NCBI RefSeq assembly: GCF_932526225.1
Contig: NC_064041.1
Location: 14,602,951 to 14,666,950, forward strand
Source of the DNA: Nematostella vectensis
Lineage: Eukaryota > Cnidaria > Anthozoa > Actiniaria > Edwardsiidae
Length of the DNA stretch: 64,000 bases
Direction: 5' to 3'
Part shown: one piece after another, positions 21,301-31,792 of the stretch
Numbering within the stretch: position 1 is the stretch's first letter
How the letters are laid out: every line of letters starts with the position of its first letter
Notes under the pieces: model-generated
The model's input: the letters and a program-made list of their open reading frames with translations, nothing else
What the model was told of the DNA's origin: nothing
Databases searched by the model: none
Program-made: the position numbers and the translations under genes

Positions 21301-22175
21301 CTGTTAGGTCATCTTTCAATTTGGCCAACTCAGCTCTCCCTTCTATCTGTCCTGACTCCAATACTGTCTGTATTTGTATAATCTACAAAAAAGGCAGACA
21401 TATCTTATTTTCACCACTAATAAAGAATGAACGGTGTCATGCATAACAGTGTACCCATAGCTGTCAACTCTCCCGCATTAGGTGGGAGTCTTAAGATTTT
21501 GAACCTCTTTTCAAGCCTAATTTTCTTGAAAATATACATACACTCACTGTATTCTCCAGCATTAGCTATCTTGGTACTTCTGATACATTTACTGTATTTT
21601 CTCAAGATTTTCCTTAACCTATGTTTGACAGCTATGTGTAGCTGGCATCCAGATGTGTCTACAAAGGAAAACTCTTGCCTATTATCATATCAATAAGTTA
21701 ATAATAATTCATTGATTGAGTTTGCATTTTGTTTTTATAGCTAATATTTTTTGGCCATCACTCTTTCTAGCTCCCTGATACCAAAAAATGTGATGACTGT
21801 CTGTGAATTGTGTACACTCCACCCCCTCCCCAACCTTTGGTTTCCCTCCTGAAACTAAAGGGGGACCTTGAAAGGGAGGCCACGGATGAAATGGGCGTAA
21901 TAACGCACAACGGGTGCACATAGTAGATCTGAATTTGAGATATCTTTCAAGGTGCTGTATTTAAGTCACCATTTCATGAGAGAAATATCGAACGTTCACC
22001 CCAATGCGAAGGGGCCGGTTCCTATAAAGCAGGTTAGCACTAACCAGGGATACGGCTATCTCGACTATTGATATAGCTTATAAGTGAATCATGATACCAA
22101 TTCCATAGCACTCTATTGACTCCATACCTGCTGTTTGTACTGTTCTATTGCCTCCTTGAGAACATCCTCGTCCAT
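8304..22175 (-). CDS. ZGPAT: ZGPAT: CCCH zinc finger and G-patch domain protein, 17 exons, complete
   Basis: Exons in transcript order: 22175-22128, 21382-21280, 21054-20966, 20743-20621, 18951-18865, 18349-18255, 17801-17739, 16192-16124, 15590-15499, 15226-15063, 14841-14798, 14571-14507, 12971-12862, 12698-12644, 12044-11947, 11714-11632 and 8442-8304. All phases join and give 508 residues (human about 531). Order: N-terminal helix ([16 protein letters not shown]), acidic stretch (about 99-110), CCCH finger C166-C174-C181-H185, Tudor-like segment (about 200-255), Ser/Asp-rich linker, G-patch (about 312-357, starting [12 protein letters not shown]), basic linker, VFDFINHKL motif and a C-terminal coiled coil ending HRKLTVF. 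The mammalian protein is a nuclear repressor that recruits NuRD. Odd points: the donors of exon 12 (14507) and exon 16 (11632) both lie in the first unit of long tandem arrays, so introns 12 and 16 consist largely of repeats. It shares a head-to-head promoter with STEEP1. Confidence 0.92.
8789..10477 (+). mobile_element. 5'-truncated non-LTR retrotransposon (LINE) with reverse transcriptase remnant
   Basis: One frame reads from AFDCV through the reverse transcriptase palm ([20 protein letters not shown]; catalytic YADD at 9077-9088) and thumb ([18 protein letters not shown]) to a C-terminal Cys-His knuckle ([20 protein letters not shown], about 10089-10148). It has a single in-frame TAA at 9284-9286 within SYK-LGL and otherwise stays open to 10351. 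The upstream half is missing, as in normal target-primed truncation. The 3' end is AATAAAATCTATCTATCTAT. It lies inside ZGPAT intron 16, antisense to the gene and inside the satellite array. Clade not assigned. Apart from that stop the coding part is well preserved, so the insertion is fairly young. Confidence 0.88.
10478..11641. repeat. 29/35-bp satellite array containing the ZGPAT exon 16 splice donor
   Basis: Roughly 35 units, each CACGTACCGCGTGGTATACC followed by one or two CCCCCT blocks (29 or 35 bp). The orientation flips at about 10560: 10478-10560 is G-rich on the plus strand, the rest C-rich. Units near the LINE have CACGTACTGCG, most others CACGTACCGCG. Read on the minus strand every unit contains GCG|GTACGT, a usable 5' splice site; the last unit (11622-11641) supplies the donor of ZGPAT exon 16. 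The unit has no stop codon on either strand, hence the long but meaningless open frames. Confidence 0.93.
12045..12643. repeat. ZGPAT intron 14: AAT microsatellite and ATC-rich sequence
   Basis: Contains repeated TTTATTTCACATTTCTTTA-like AT-rich sequence (12060-12200), a long (AAT)n run at about 12262-12370 and scattered CATCAT clusters at 12425-12620. No exon seen. Confidence 0.8.
12972..14506. repeat. ZGPAT intron 12: 48-bp array made of exon end plus 5' splice site (array about 13389-14506)
   Basis: About 23 tandem copies of 48 bp. On the minus strand a unit is 40 bp matching the 3' end of exon 12 (coding [13 protein letters not shown] plus G) followed by GTGAGTAA, the start of the intron. 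Relative to the exon the coding part is nearly unchanged; GTG to GTA at the Val codon is silent. Some units keep CAG-G|GTGAGT or GTAAGT, others are mutated (GATGAG, GATCAG, GATAAG). A 416-bp block (about 13672-14056) is repeated at 14088-14472. Bases 12972-13388 are ordinary intron. Confidence 0.93.
14842..15062. repeat. ZGPAT intron 10, ATC/CAC-rich
   Basis: Short intron with clusters of CACCAT, CATCATCA and CACAACCC. No other feature. Confidence 0.7.
16193..17738. other. ZGPAT intron 7
   Basis: AT-rich intron. Holds a MITE at 17049-17639; elsewhere I see nothing beyond ordinary intron sequence. Confidence 0.6.
17049..17639. mobile_element. MITE with CAGGGCTTCTGG ends (hAT-like)
   Basis: The left end CAGGGCTTCTGGAATTACG pairs with the right end CATAATTCCAGAAGCCCTG. 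The interior has many AAATTACGYGG motifs. Starting with CAGGG is typical of hAT-type ends, but no clear 8-bp target duplication was found. No coding capacity. Confidence 0.7.
18983..20554. mobile_element. foldback element with arms of about 0.5-0.6 kb in ZGPAT intron 4
   Basis: The left arm (18983-19600) and right arm (about 20005-20554) are imperfect inverted copies. The ends are CACAGGTAGCCCAAGCTC and its reverse complement. Both flanks carry ATAAGA (ending one base before the left arm; directly after the right arm), a possible target-site duplication. The middle (about 19600-20005) is unique. No transposase remnant seen. Confidence 0.8.
21456..21636. mobile_element. MITE with CATAGCTGTCAAC ends, copy 1 (ZGPAT intron 1)
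   Basis: 181 bp bounded by CATAGCTGTCAACTCTCCCG and TTTGACAGCTATG. It shares ends and interior style with the copy at 24019-24195. Confidence 0.7.
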
Positions 22176-22546
22176 AGTATAATGACTATATTTCTCATCC
22201 CTAGCTAATCTTGTTGGGGCACAAACTAAACTCTTTCGGCTTTGTTATCAACATGGCCGCCGAACGAATACCGCTGACCAACAGGCACCAGATAAAATCG
22301 AGGTAAATGATTATTTAAGTAACAGAAAATTAATTCAATTTATGATTGAATAAATGGGTAAGGTTAAGAAGCTCACTAAAAATCTGTAGTTTATTGAATA
22401 ATTAAAAGAACTTGTTTCAAGAAAACTAATTACAAGGTTTGGGTTACCTGTGGTGGGTCATAGTCCTTATTCCATTGCCTGGCTACAAAGTAAAGATGGC
22501 CGCCTTTGTTGTTTGTTCGGTTTAGTGATTTTCCTATCGTTTCGCC
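22176..22546. promoter_or_regulatory. divergent ZGPAT/STEEP1 promoter
   Basis: 371 bp between the two start codons, which point away from each other. Two YY1-like sites are visible: CAACATGGCCGCCG at 22249-22262 and AAAGATGGCCGCC at 22492-22504, the second just upstream of the STEEP1 ATG. No TATA box. A 17-codon frame starts at the ATG in the first site and ends at a TAA that overlaps a GTAAAT; it may be an untranslated first exon or a short upstream ORF. Confidence 0.6.
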
Positions 22547-25500
22547 ATGCCTAAAGTCATCTCTAGAAGTATTGTGTGCTCGGATACTAAAGATAAAGAA
22601 GAGTATAAGGCCGACGACGCATCTCTTTTCGTCTACTACTGCATTTGCGGGCAAATGGCGATGATTTTAGGTGAGGTGTTTTTGTGATTTTCTGTAAAAG
22701 AGCACGTCGTAAAACGTTGTTCTTTATGGCGTGGATGCTCAGAATACTGAGAGAAAGTTTCTACCTGCTGCTACCCTCATTCTGGCAAACATAGTTTGTT
22801 TATTTTTTAACACTTTTTCTTACAGTTTCATGTCATGTAGGGCTTTTTGGAGGCGTTGGATCTCTTTGTAATCTTGACAATTTTACCCTACTACAGTATG
22901 CCCAATAGTTTTCAACCTTCTGGTGGTTTTGTGGGCTTTGATTTTTACTATTAATGTTGTTGCTCTCCCGTGTTGAGCACCAAATCTCCCGCTTTTTAGT
23001 GCTTCCGAAAAATTATTCTATAGGAAATCGTCATTTTGCCCATTTTCTATTATAATATTAAAAGCAATAATTTCCTTGCATAGCGCAATTTATCTAACAC
23101 CCTTCGTGTGGTGATGTATTAGTGGATTTGTTTGCGAGAGCTTTCTATTATACCCACCCCTCCTCCCCAAAATGAATATACCCCACCCCTCCCCCAAAAA
23201 ATTCTCAAGCCTTGAGATTTTCGGAGGTTGACAGGTATGATGGTGTGCTCAAAGATGTGTTCCTACATATTCTTGCCATTTCATCCAGATTCCACGCTAG
23301 AGAAGCTACCACTCCGGCGGACGGACCATGCAAGGGTGATAGACAGCAGTAAACATGCATTCAAACTCAATGCTGTGGAGGGAGATGTAGTGTTTCTCAA
23401 AAGGTTGGTGTTTAATGGCCATTCTCAAAAACATGAAACATCTTTTGAAATTTTCATGTGACTTTTGTCAAGTGTCTTTGAAATTTAAGCATTTATCCAA
23501 GCATTCATAAATAGTGAGAGGATGATCAGGGAAACTTCACTGAAAAAGCCAAAGTGTTAGGGAATGTGAACCCCTTCGCCTGGTACTCCTTGCCCAAGCA
23601 AAAGGCATACTGGTACTTTTTTTATCTGAACTGTACACCTATAGTTGTTTCGGTGAATGATAACTGTGCAAACTGGGTTTGGAACTTGTCTTTATTCGGC
23701 CATTGCAACTCGACTCTCTGGTCTATACAAGCCCGCTGACTCCTAGCAGGTGCTACCACAGGGAGACCATATCATAACAATAGTTAGTGTGAGAAATTTT
23801 GATCTTTCTTGCAGGAAGGGGGGTATTGAGAGGCAGTTCCGTCTAAAATGCAAGAAGTAAGTCCATTCTTAAAAAAAGAAAATTAAAACATGCGATCACA
23901 GTGAACAAAATGCTGTATCACCAATGTTAAATATCACTGAATTCCTAATTCCCCCCTTCCCCCAACTGCCCTCAAGATCACAAAACTAACAGTGTGGCAG
24001 TCCCTTACTTAGATAGAACATAGCTGTCAACCCAACTTGGACAGAAATCTTGTGAAATACAGTAAATATGTAAAAACAAAAAGAGCCAATGCGGGTGAAT
24101 ATATAGAATGTATGAACATTCTCACAAAAATTAGGCTTGTGATCAGGTCAGAAATCTTGTGAGACCTGCCTAATGCGGTTGAGTTGACAGCTATGATAGA
24201 AGTAAAGAAATTATTATCAACATTAGTTTTTCGGATTCTATAGAATGGTCTTTGCAAAAAAACCTTATGTAATGTTATGTGCTTTTAAGCTTAAGAAGCT
24301 GTTCATAGGGTGCAGTAGCCAAAGTAAAGTCAATTAAAGTAGACACTATCCATTTATGCCATTTAATCTACTGCTGTCACAGAAATGCCATAAAAACATA
24401 TTGTTTATAAAAGGGCTTTTGGTTTACATTGTGTCTGTTTTGTCTAGATGTGACTTGTGGCTATTCTACAGACCATCAAAGAAAGACCAGAATGTCACTT
24501 TTGTTGTAGATGGTAAGTCTTGAATGGCATGATATGTACAGTAGCTCAGTGTTACTGACTCTATTTCGCATGCAAAGACCTAGAACCCAGTATTTTTGAG
24601 AGGTATCGATCATGACTCTCAATTTTTGTTAGATATTTTGCTATTGGTAACTTCTATAAACTGTTAATACAGTATGTATTGTACACCTTATACAAACTAT
24701 GCAAAGTCTTACAAAACATATTTTTATAAATTACAGGTGCAATGGCTCAGTCTGGGAAAGCTCCAACAGAAACAAAGAAAGTACCAGACAAGGTAGTATC
24801 TCCATTCTGTAAGCAGCAATGGAAAGAGGCTAGGTTCACCTAGCTTTCTGCATGTTCTTAATTTATCACCGCATACATTTATGGCTTTAGGTTTTGCATC
24901 TCCTCCCCCTCTCCAACTGTATTTTGATAAGAGCCCACCCTTGAGGCATGCTCAGTATTAGACTGATAGTGACTAGAATTGAATATCACAGGCCATGAAA
25001 TCCTCTCCCCTCCCTTATTCCAATTCTACCCCTACCTCCCTTTTTGATACTCCTCATCTGTCCCCATGTACCATCTTGAGGAATGTCACTGGTGCATCTG
25101 TTCACTCCTTTCCTGTTGTCAGGTGATTATGGTGCATCTGTTCACTCCTTTCCTGTTGTCAGGTGATGATGACTAAACGCACCAAGGAGTTTGGCAAGTT
25201 TGGCTCTGTGACAGTGTCTACAGTTGATGAGGAAGAAGAGGAAATAGAACAGGTTTGTTTTAAGAAAATGTCACTCACTATATGAGTTGTCAGCTTTGGT
25301 TTGTTATTAATACAGTATAAGAGTGTTAGTAGGACATGAGCTCTGATAGGCTGAAATAAGTTTGTAATAACTACACACCCAAGTTTGACATCATCTAGCA
25401 TGCTCTTGATGAGGCCGCCTTGTTACATACAGTACCTTTTGTCCATGGCATGTTATGTATTAATCATCTGTGGATTACTAGGGACACACACACAAAAAGA

Positions 25501-26103
25501 TAGAATTTAATTGTTGAAATGTTAATGTTTTTGTTGTTTAAATTTTCTGTGCATACTGTATGCTGTGCTCAAATTATTTCCTAAACTACTGCAGCCTTCC
25601 ACTAATAAAAATCAATTACTTCTTTTTCATTCAGAAATTCAAAGATTGCGAGTTAAAAGCTAGTGGGAATAACATTGTATTGTTCAATTTGCAGCAAGAG
25701 GTTGAGTCATCATATGCTCACAATGCACGGATCATCGAGAAGCAACTGGAGCGCAAATCAGCTGTCCCTAAACGCACCCATGATCAGGTACAGTTGGGTC
25801 AATGTCTGTCCTGTCTGTCTGTCCATCTGTCTGTGTGTCTGTTTGTCCTGTCTGTGTATGTCTGTCCACCTGTCGTTTTATTTTTTTATCTGCTCATCCG
25901 CCCATCTGTCTGTCTATCCACAACATCTCTGTCCGCCATTTTATTTTTTTATCTGTTTGCCTGCCTGTCTTTAGAAACTTTCTTTAAATGTCTAGCTAAT
26001 CAAAGGTCATGAAATCTTTACTGACTTAGTTCAACTCTTCTAGGACACTAAAGCTGAGTTTGGGACCAAGAAGCCACGTGGCACCCTGATAGACAGAACC
26101 TAG
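22547..26103 (+). CDS. STEEP1: STEEP1 (CXorf56 family; STING ER exit protein), 8 exons, complete
   Basis: Exons 22547-22670, 23289-23403, 23815-23856, 24448-24512, 24737-24792, 25163-25252, 25695-25787 and 26044-26103 join in phase to 214 residues; human is 222. The protein starts [20 protein letters not shown], has an early CxC (YYCICGQ) and a later CxxC (KCKKCDLWLFY), then [19 protein letters not shown], an acidic EEEEE run and a coiled C-terminal part ([14 protein letters not shown]) ending GTLIDRT, all in family order. The human protein promotes STING exit from the ER by inducing membrane curvature. The 3' splice site of exon 6 (AG at 25161-25162) is preceded by an exact tandem copy of itself 40 bp upstream. 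A polyadenylation signal AATAAA lies at 26284-26289. MITE-like copies occur in introns 1 and 3. Confidence 0.93.
23150..23240. repeat. dispersed repeat with TCGGAGGTTGACAGGTATG end
   Basis: A segment with CCCACCCCTCCCCCAAAAAA, AATTCTCAAGCCTTGAGATT and TCGGAGGTTGACAGGTATG recurs in reverse orientation at 39675-39745. It lies just before STEEP1 exon 2. Confidence 0.65.
24019..24195. mobile_element. MITE with CATAGCTGTCAAC ends, copy 2 (STEEP1 intron 3)
   Basis: 177 bp with perfect 13-bp inverted ends CATAGCTGTCAAC / GTTGACAGCTATG. The interior runs in the opposite direction to copy 1 (TAATGCGG near the right end against CCGCATTA near the left end of copy 1). Confidence 0.75.
25091..25170 (+). 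repeat. 40-bp tandem duplication across the STEEP1 exon 6 acceptor
   Basis: 25091-25130 and 25131-25170 differ at one base (GATTAT against GATGAT). Each copy has 32 bp of intron including the pyrimidine tract and AG, plus the first 8 bp of the exon. Use of the upstream AG would add 40 nt and shift the frame into TAA soon after, so the downstream one must be the productive site. Confidence 0.92.
25800..25970. repeat. CTGT-rich microsatellite in STEEP1 last intron
   Basis: Degenerate (CTGTCTGTC)n between exons 7 and 8. Its open frames (SVCLSVCP-like) are compositional. Confidence 0.75.
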
Positions 26104-26283
26104 TACCCAGGTGCTGTGTCATTGGCTAATGGCAAGAAGAAAAATTGAGACTCTAGAGATGAAACGGTGAAGACAGATTGGAAGGAAGTCAGGAAAGATG
26201 AGACAAGTAAATTGTGTGTAGTAAAAAAATGGTCCAATTTAAAATGGGACATAGACAAGGACTTCAGAGCACAAAAAAGTCTT

Positions 26284-26289
26284 AATAAA
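26284..26289 (+). promoter_or_regulatory. STEEP1 polyadenylation signal
   Basis: AATAAA, 181 bp after the stop codon, in a position fitting a short 3' UTR. Confidence 0.55.
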
Positions 26290-26924
26290 AGATAGGTTTT
26301 ATCAAGTTGAGTTTTATCACTTTACCTTGTTGAAAGGCAAGCTGGCATAGAAAGCAGGCAGGCCTGCTTTTTATAGAACAGAGTATGGAGACAATAGCAT
26401 GATGCAATATCAGAAATGCTAAGAAAGGTGCAAAAAGTTTATATGCCATGTCACCATTATAGAGGAAAAAATGAGACGCATCTTTTTTTCAGCTGAAACT
26501 TTGATGTCCTACACTATTCAAACTGCCTGTTTAAACCTCGGCTGGGTTCATAGTTGCATAGCATTCCACCACTGCTCTTTGATTTACTTGTTTATGAAAC
26601 TTTTCGAAACAACTGCAGAAACCAGAAAAAATAAAAACAGTTTTTTTAATTATATGATTTTATTTTTGTGATGAGCATCTGGATCACTTTAGGATCAACC
26701 CCAGTGTATGAAAATACTGTGTGTATCATATGTACATATAATAAAAACAAAATTTGCAAGAAATGTCATTAGACAATACAAAATGTCTCTAAGATCTTGT
26801 AACACTAGTCTTGGGTGTGTTGGGCTTCTGGTAATCTATCGTTCACCAGGGCAGCTTGTTGTGCCGTCTAGCCGTTACTTCCCTAATATTGGGATCCCAG
26901 ACAATAGCACACGCTATTGTATCT

Positions 26925-27689
26925 TTACAACGTGCGCAGAAAACTCGAGAACCCGCATGCGCCGATGATGGCTGTTACGGTAACCGCTGGTCTAGGGGGC
27001 GGTGGAGCGGGCTCATCGCTTCTAAGAAGTTCGAAGTGTTTTTGTAAATGTTTCTTCGCGCGAAAGCATCTCTTCATGAGAAACTCTTGTAGTGTTCTAT
27101 GGCTTCCCTGTTTGCGTAGTGCAGCACGGTGCACGTCCCCCCAAGTGTAATAATGTGTGCCGCGCTCGCTCCTCGCGGGTTCAAACGCGACCATGTCTTC
27201 TGCTTTCAAGTTCCACGTCTTAGAAATTCGCCCTAAAGGCAACTCGGCGACTTTCAGTCTTAGGTATGGCTCCTTGTGTTGAATAACCCAGCGAGGGATC
27301 CGGGGCGAACACGTGTTAAGCACAATCCAAGTCCACAACCAGCCAGGCAGGATCCCGTATTTTCCGGAATTGTAAAACCGCTCGGACAAGTAGATTCCGA
27401 GCACCAACCGAGACATGCTCAGGGAACGGTAGATGTCGTAGTAGGTATCAAAAGGTGCTCGGAAAGACAACGCCAGCTCGTAGTCTCGTCGGCACAGTCG
27501 TCGCCATAGTGGATCGCAGTATTTGAGCGCGAAGTGCAGTCGGGTGCAAGCGCGGGAAGCCCGTACAATGGAGCGCGCGTCAAGTAGCGAGAAGATGAAG
27601 AGCAGGATCTCCGTGCTAAGGCACGTGATATAGCAGAACCCATCATTGCTTTCTACCTCATTTTCCTCTCTGTCCCTCTCTTCCTCCAT
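26925..27689 (-). CDS. F-box protein, single exon
   Basis: An uninterrupted 254-residue reading frame from ATG 27689 to TAA 26925. Residues about 24-70 form an F-box (LSTEILLFIFSLLDARSI, then ...PLWRRLCRRDYEL), the motif that binds SKP1 in SCF ubiquitin ligases. The remainder (LGIYLSERFYNSGKYG...GWLWTWIVLN) loosely resembles the substrate region of FBXO31-type proteins, but I cannot fix an orthologue. The tail has a PAPPPPRPA stretch and a basic segment. Start context and the acidic N-terminus (MEEERDREENEVE) look natural. Possible AATAAA signal on the minus strand at 26664-26659. It lies convergent with STEEP1, about 820 bp apart. F-box call firm; subfamily uncertain. Confidence 0.85.
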   Translation of the reverse strand: MEEERDREENEVESNDGFCYITCLSTEILLFIFSLLDARSIVRASRACTRLHFALKYCDPLWRRLCRRDYELALSFRAPFDTYYDIYRSLSMSRLVLGIYLSERFYNSGKYGILPGWLWTWIVLNTCSPRIPRWVIQHKEPYLRLKVAELPLGRISKTWNLKAEDMVAFEPARSERGTHYYTWGDVHRAALRKQGSHRTLQEFLMKRCFRAKKHLQKHFELLRSDEPAPPPPRPAVTVTAIIGACGFSSFLRTL

Positions 27690-30600
27690 TCCAGGGACGG
27701 CCAGCTAACCTTTCTATTTTATCACATAATTTCGTTGGTACCAACGGAATCGGAGTTTCCTTAGATTGTACATGTCATAAATTGGACAACTTTTCGCGAT
27801 AATTCCAGTTCAATGGGCGCGTGTTAATTGGCCATTAGAGATAATTAGAATCTCCTCCACCAATTAGAATCTCCCCTTTGCGTTCGCGAATACCGTTTCA
27901 TGTCCAAGCATCTATTACATGCTGACAAGAGAGCATAAGATCTCTTGATACTGATTATTTGGTATCTTTATCTTGGTATTCTAAAGGCCTGGCTAGTATG
28001 TGTTGTTGCGCTAGCACGAGAGAATCGAGCGCGCGCTTATTTGACCACGTGATTTGTTACAAGAAAAAAGTGCGCGAAGCATCACAGAGCAACCTCATTT
28101 TCCTAAACTGCGTGTTCTCATTTATCAAAATAGATAAGGGGTAAGCCTCAGTCATCCCTTGATTTCTTGTATTTGCTGGGAGAAAGGCACCACTTTCTTT
28201 CAAATGTTCTGGCTTCGCTGAAAGAGTCGATCGTGCTTGTATAATTTCTGGCATAATCGCTCGAAACTAGCATTATTTTTAGACTTTTCGTTCGCAAAGA
28301 AAGCAATGCTCAGAATAATTTGCATTTTGCAGATCGAAAAATTAAAACCAACCTGATATATCCCTTTTAATGTATCATTTAAATGCAGAAGTGATCTCGC
28401 TCTTGTATTTCATTACTGTTTTTGTTGTTATTATTCTTATAACAATTTTTATTACTATCTATTTTTTTTTGGGGGGGGGGAGGTAGGGCTGAGGACGAGG
28501 GAAGAAAAGTTTAGATGCATTCTAATCAACCTAATAAGCCCCCGGCCGTCAAGAAAGTGCAGCCGTTATTAGCAAAATAATGCATCTGATTATTTACAGT
28601 ATAGGTTAAAAACGTCCGTATTATCCATGATCCGTATTCAATGCAAATGCTGCATGCAAATAAAAGCGAGCAGTGCGTTTAGCATATCATGCCAGCTTTA
28701 CTAGCATAATCTACTCGTCCCTATTCACTGAGCCCCCCCCCCCCCCCACCCCATGCTGCGAACCTGTAATCAGTTTGCCAAATTGATATTAAAGTCTTTT
28801 TATCTGCCAACATCAACAAGAATGTCAACCCAACTTTGTCAAACTAAATTGTTGTCAATGAATTACGACCACAGGAGTACCAAGTTCAGGGTAAATATCT
28901 GATGCCTAATGCCCAGGCTCTTAATTTCTGGATTTCAATCACGTGACTTTTGGTGTGCATTTCTTTTTCTGGCGTCACAGAAAGCACATATTTTCGTACT
29001 AAGTGAACCCGCCCCTTCTAGAATATGCGCAAGTACAAAAAATGTTTGTAAGCAAAGAAAGAAATCAGGAGTATCAGGAGTAGAGGTTGTTAAACGGGTC
29101 CGCATATTGTATCACAGGCGACCATAGCAACGCAATCCCGTCAGACTCAGACTGGGTTAAAAGAAGGAACCGCGGTATAAAAAGCGCGGTCTTTGCACCA
29201 TTGATGTTTAAGACATTATTTCGAACTTGATTATATTGACTATTTTGACTATTTTGCTTCTTTTTATGGAGCTCTGCTCTAGACAAAGTCTAGTGGGAAT
29301 GACGACTTGGACCAGGCGCGCGCCTTTTATGCCGCGGGTCCTTGTTTAAAGATTACCCAAGATTTACTCTCAAGACACAACTTTCTCATCTTAGAGTTAT
29401 ATGGACTGTCATACATTAAGCGACCACAATTTGCATCAGTTATTGATCTTTATTTATTCTCGGTAAATAAAGCTAGGGTTTTTATATTTGTTATTTATTT
29501 ATTTTACTATTATCATTTTTTTTGCCGTTGAGCTATAACAACTTTAAAATACCAATCATGAAAATTAAGATTCCAATTAGTGATAACAACATTGTGTAGT
29601 TCCAGAAAATATCCATCCCCCCCCCTATTGAGGGGGTCGGAGGTATTACCCCACCCCTCTGGAATTTACACCCCCCTGGAAAAAAAATGCAGTAACTGTT
29701 AAGGAAAAAGGGCATTCAACCCCCCCTCCCCCACCCCGGAATTTCCAATCCTCTCAATGGGGGGGAGTATGGATATTTTCTGGAACTACACATTCCAGAG
29801 ATAAAAATCGCGGAAGAGTAAGTCCCTGGTTACTCTACAAACAAGACTTTTTTTTTTCAATTTTAAAGGGCCCCCCAGACCCCGGACGAGCGATGTATTA
29901 GGATAGACAGTCCTGTTGTTCGACAGTTCAAGACACCACTACCCCTCCCTACCCAGTGCAGCCCTACTAGACCAGAGAATAAGTATCGACTCCGCCCTCT
30001 TTTGGAAAAAGCAATTTGATGTACCGTCTATCTCCCTGTGTTATATAAAACAACAAGGACGTTAAAAGACCAAGCCGAAAAAAAACAATAAAAAACCAAC
30101 CGTCCGAGCTTTTGTTTGTTAAGCAAACATGTGTATACGCTTACAAAAAAACACCGCTCATAAATTCATGTCGCAATCTGGCAATCGCAAATAAAGCATC
30201 TTGTTTAATTTTATCCATTTACCGAAAGTAATTGCCTTCTTCCTTAAAAACGTACGAGAACCTAAAACGTAAAGAAAACTATAATTTAACTTTTCGGATT
30301 TCCAACAGGGTGGCTGAATCTACTGATTATGAAAATACAATCACCCGTTTGAAGGGAATGTTTAAGTGAAAATATAGATATATTTGGCGGCTTATGCTCT
30401 GAACTCGAAATAGAAAATGGGATAAGGTAGGACGTGCAATGAATGAAAATACCGAATGCAAAATTTATCTGTTTTTAACTATACGAGATTTATACACCAA
30501 TTTAAAACAGGATGGAATAATTCAATTTACCGGAACAGCGTGAGATTTTTTTAACTTCTTAAAAGAAGTTGGATTTGAGACCACAAGTTCTCGGATTATT

Positions 30601-31792
30601 GGGTTATGCCGCAATATTCCTATGTGTTGAGTTAAACATGCGCAAATATTTACTCTTAATTTTACAAATTTGTAAATCGCCTATCTATTTTAAACTCAAC
30701 TTCAAATACAAGTTGTCGGAGACCTTCAAAACTACCTGACGCCTAGTATGACAGTCGTGCTGTTCGCGATCTTTGGGACACATATTTGAAATGGAGAACA
30801 TGGGAAAATTGTTGTGCCCCACGCAAAGAAGAAAAAAATAGTCTCATTTCATTTCACCATCTTGATTAGATGTCTAACGCTGGGTATCGAGCCTCGTTAT
30901 TCTAATGGAACTTTTCCAATTAAGAAACACCGGAACACTTTGCTTGTTTAGAAGATAATTTTTCTTGGAAGAAAATAGTGACTTTTTAAGCTGTTAAGGA
31001 CACGAATACAAGTATGTGTGACAAACATTAAAAAGTTTTCGAGGACTTTTCCCGTCTCTTCTTTAGATAGATTAACTCTAAAAATTACTCTAGTTGACTA
31101 TATTAGCAACAATGATTCAGTTAAGGTTCCCTGTATTTTATCGAATTTCGGGTTTTTCGATTATTTCTTTTTTGTTAAAGTCATAAGACAAATCCTTTGA
31201 CATCTGACAGGATATTTTAAGGAATTATTTAGATAGAAAAACATTGAAAATTTGTATCTATAAAGATATATGAAAATAGGCGAACCGAAAAATTGAAAAT
31301 TCAAAATGGATCTGGTATCCAAGGGGTTTGCCTTTAAGAAATGATTGTGATAATTTTTTACAGGGTTCAGCATTGATGACAACTACTTAATATAGGCTTG
31401 AAAGTTCCGTGTCTTTTAAGAACACACATTTATAACGCTATACTTTCATCTTATTTTGCTTATTTGCTTTTTGTACAAATATTCAAATGATATCACATTT
31501 CAAGATCACTATAATAAAGTATTGCAAAAAAAATGAAATTCTTAAAGGGACATAGTGATGGCATAATGTCGTTTAGTTAATTACTTAGTGTACGAGCTAC
31601 GAGTTTAGGTTACAATTATTTATCGCATGACGTATAAAGGGCGGGCTTCTATTCTTCTTCTATATACAGGGACGGCGCAAATGCACTTGCCAACTGTGTG
31701 TCTTTAAGCAAACATATTTGGCAAACTGGGTGTACCCCTTGCCGTGCATTCATGGTATCCACGCAGATACACGCTAAAACCACAGATTTAAG
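27690..31792. other. intergenic, F-box gene to first GPCR
   Basis: AT-rich sequence with a duplicated AATTAGAATCTCC (27845-27875), poly-C/poly-G runs (28473, 28733) and a MITE at 29593-29792. No exon I can support in about 4.1 kb. The upstream promoter of the F-box gene should lie at the left edge. Confidence 0.6.
29593..29792. mobile_element. 200-bp MITE with TGTGTAGTTCCAGAAAATAT ends
   Basis: The left end TGTGTAGTTCCAGAAAATAT and right end ATATTTTCTGGAACTACACA are perfect inverted repeats, extended by CCCCCCC/GGGGGGG and AATTTAC/GAATTTCC parts. A clean non-autonomous element in intergenic DNA. Confidence 0.85.

Noticed and set aside
22254..22304. Possible coding exon MAAERIPLTNRHQIK
   Set aside because: Only 17 codons to a stop and no downstream exon that continues it; kept as a possible leader exon within the promoter entry.
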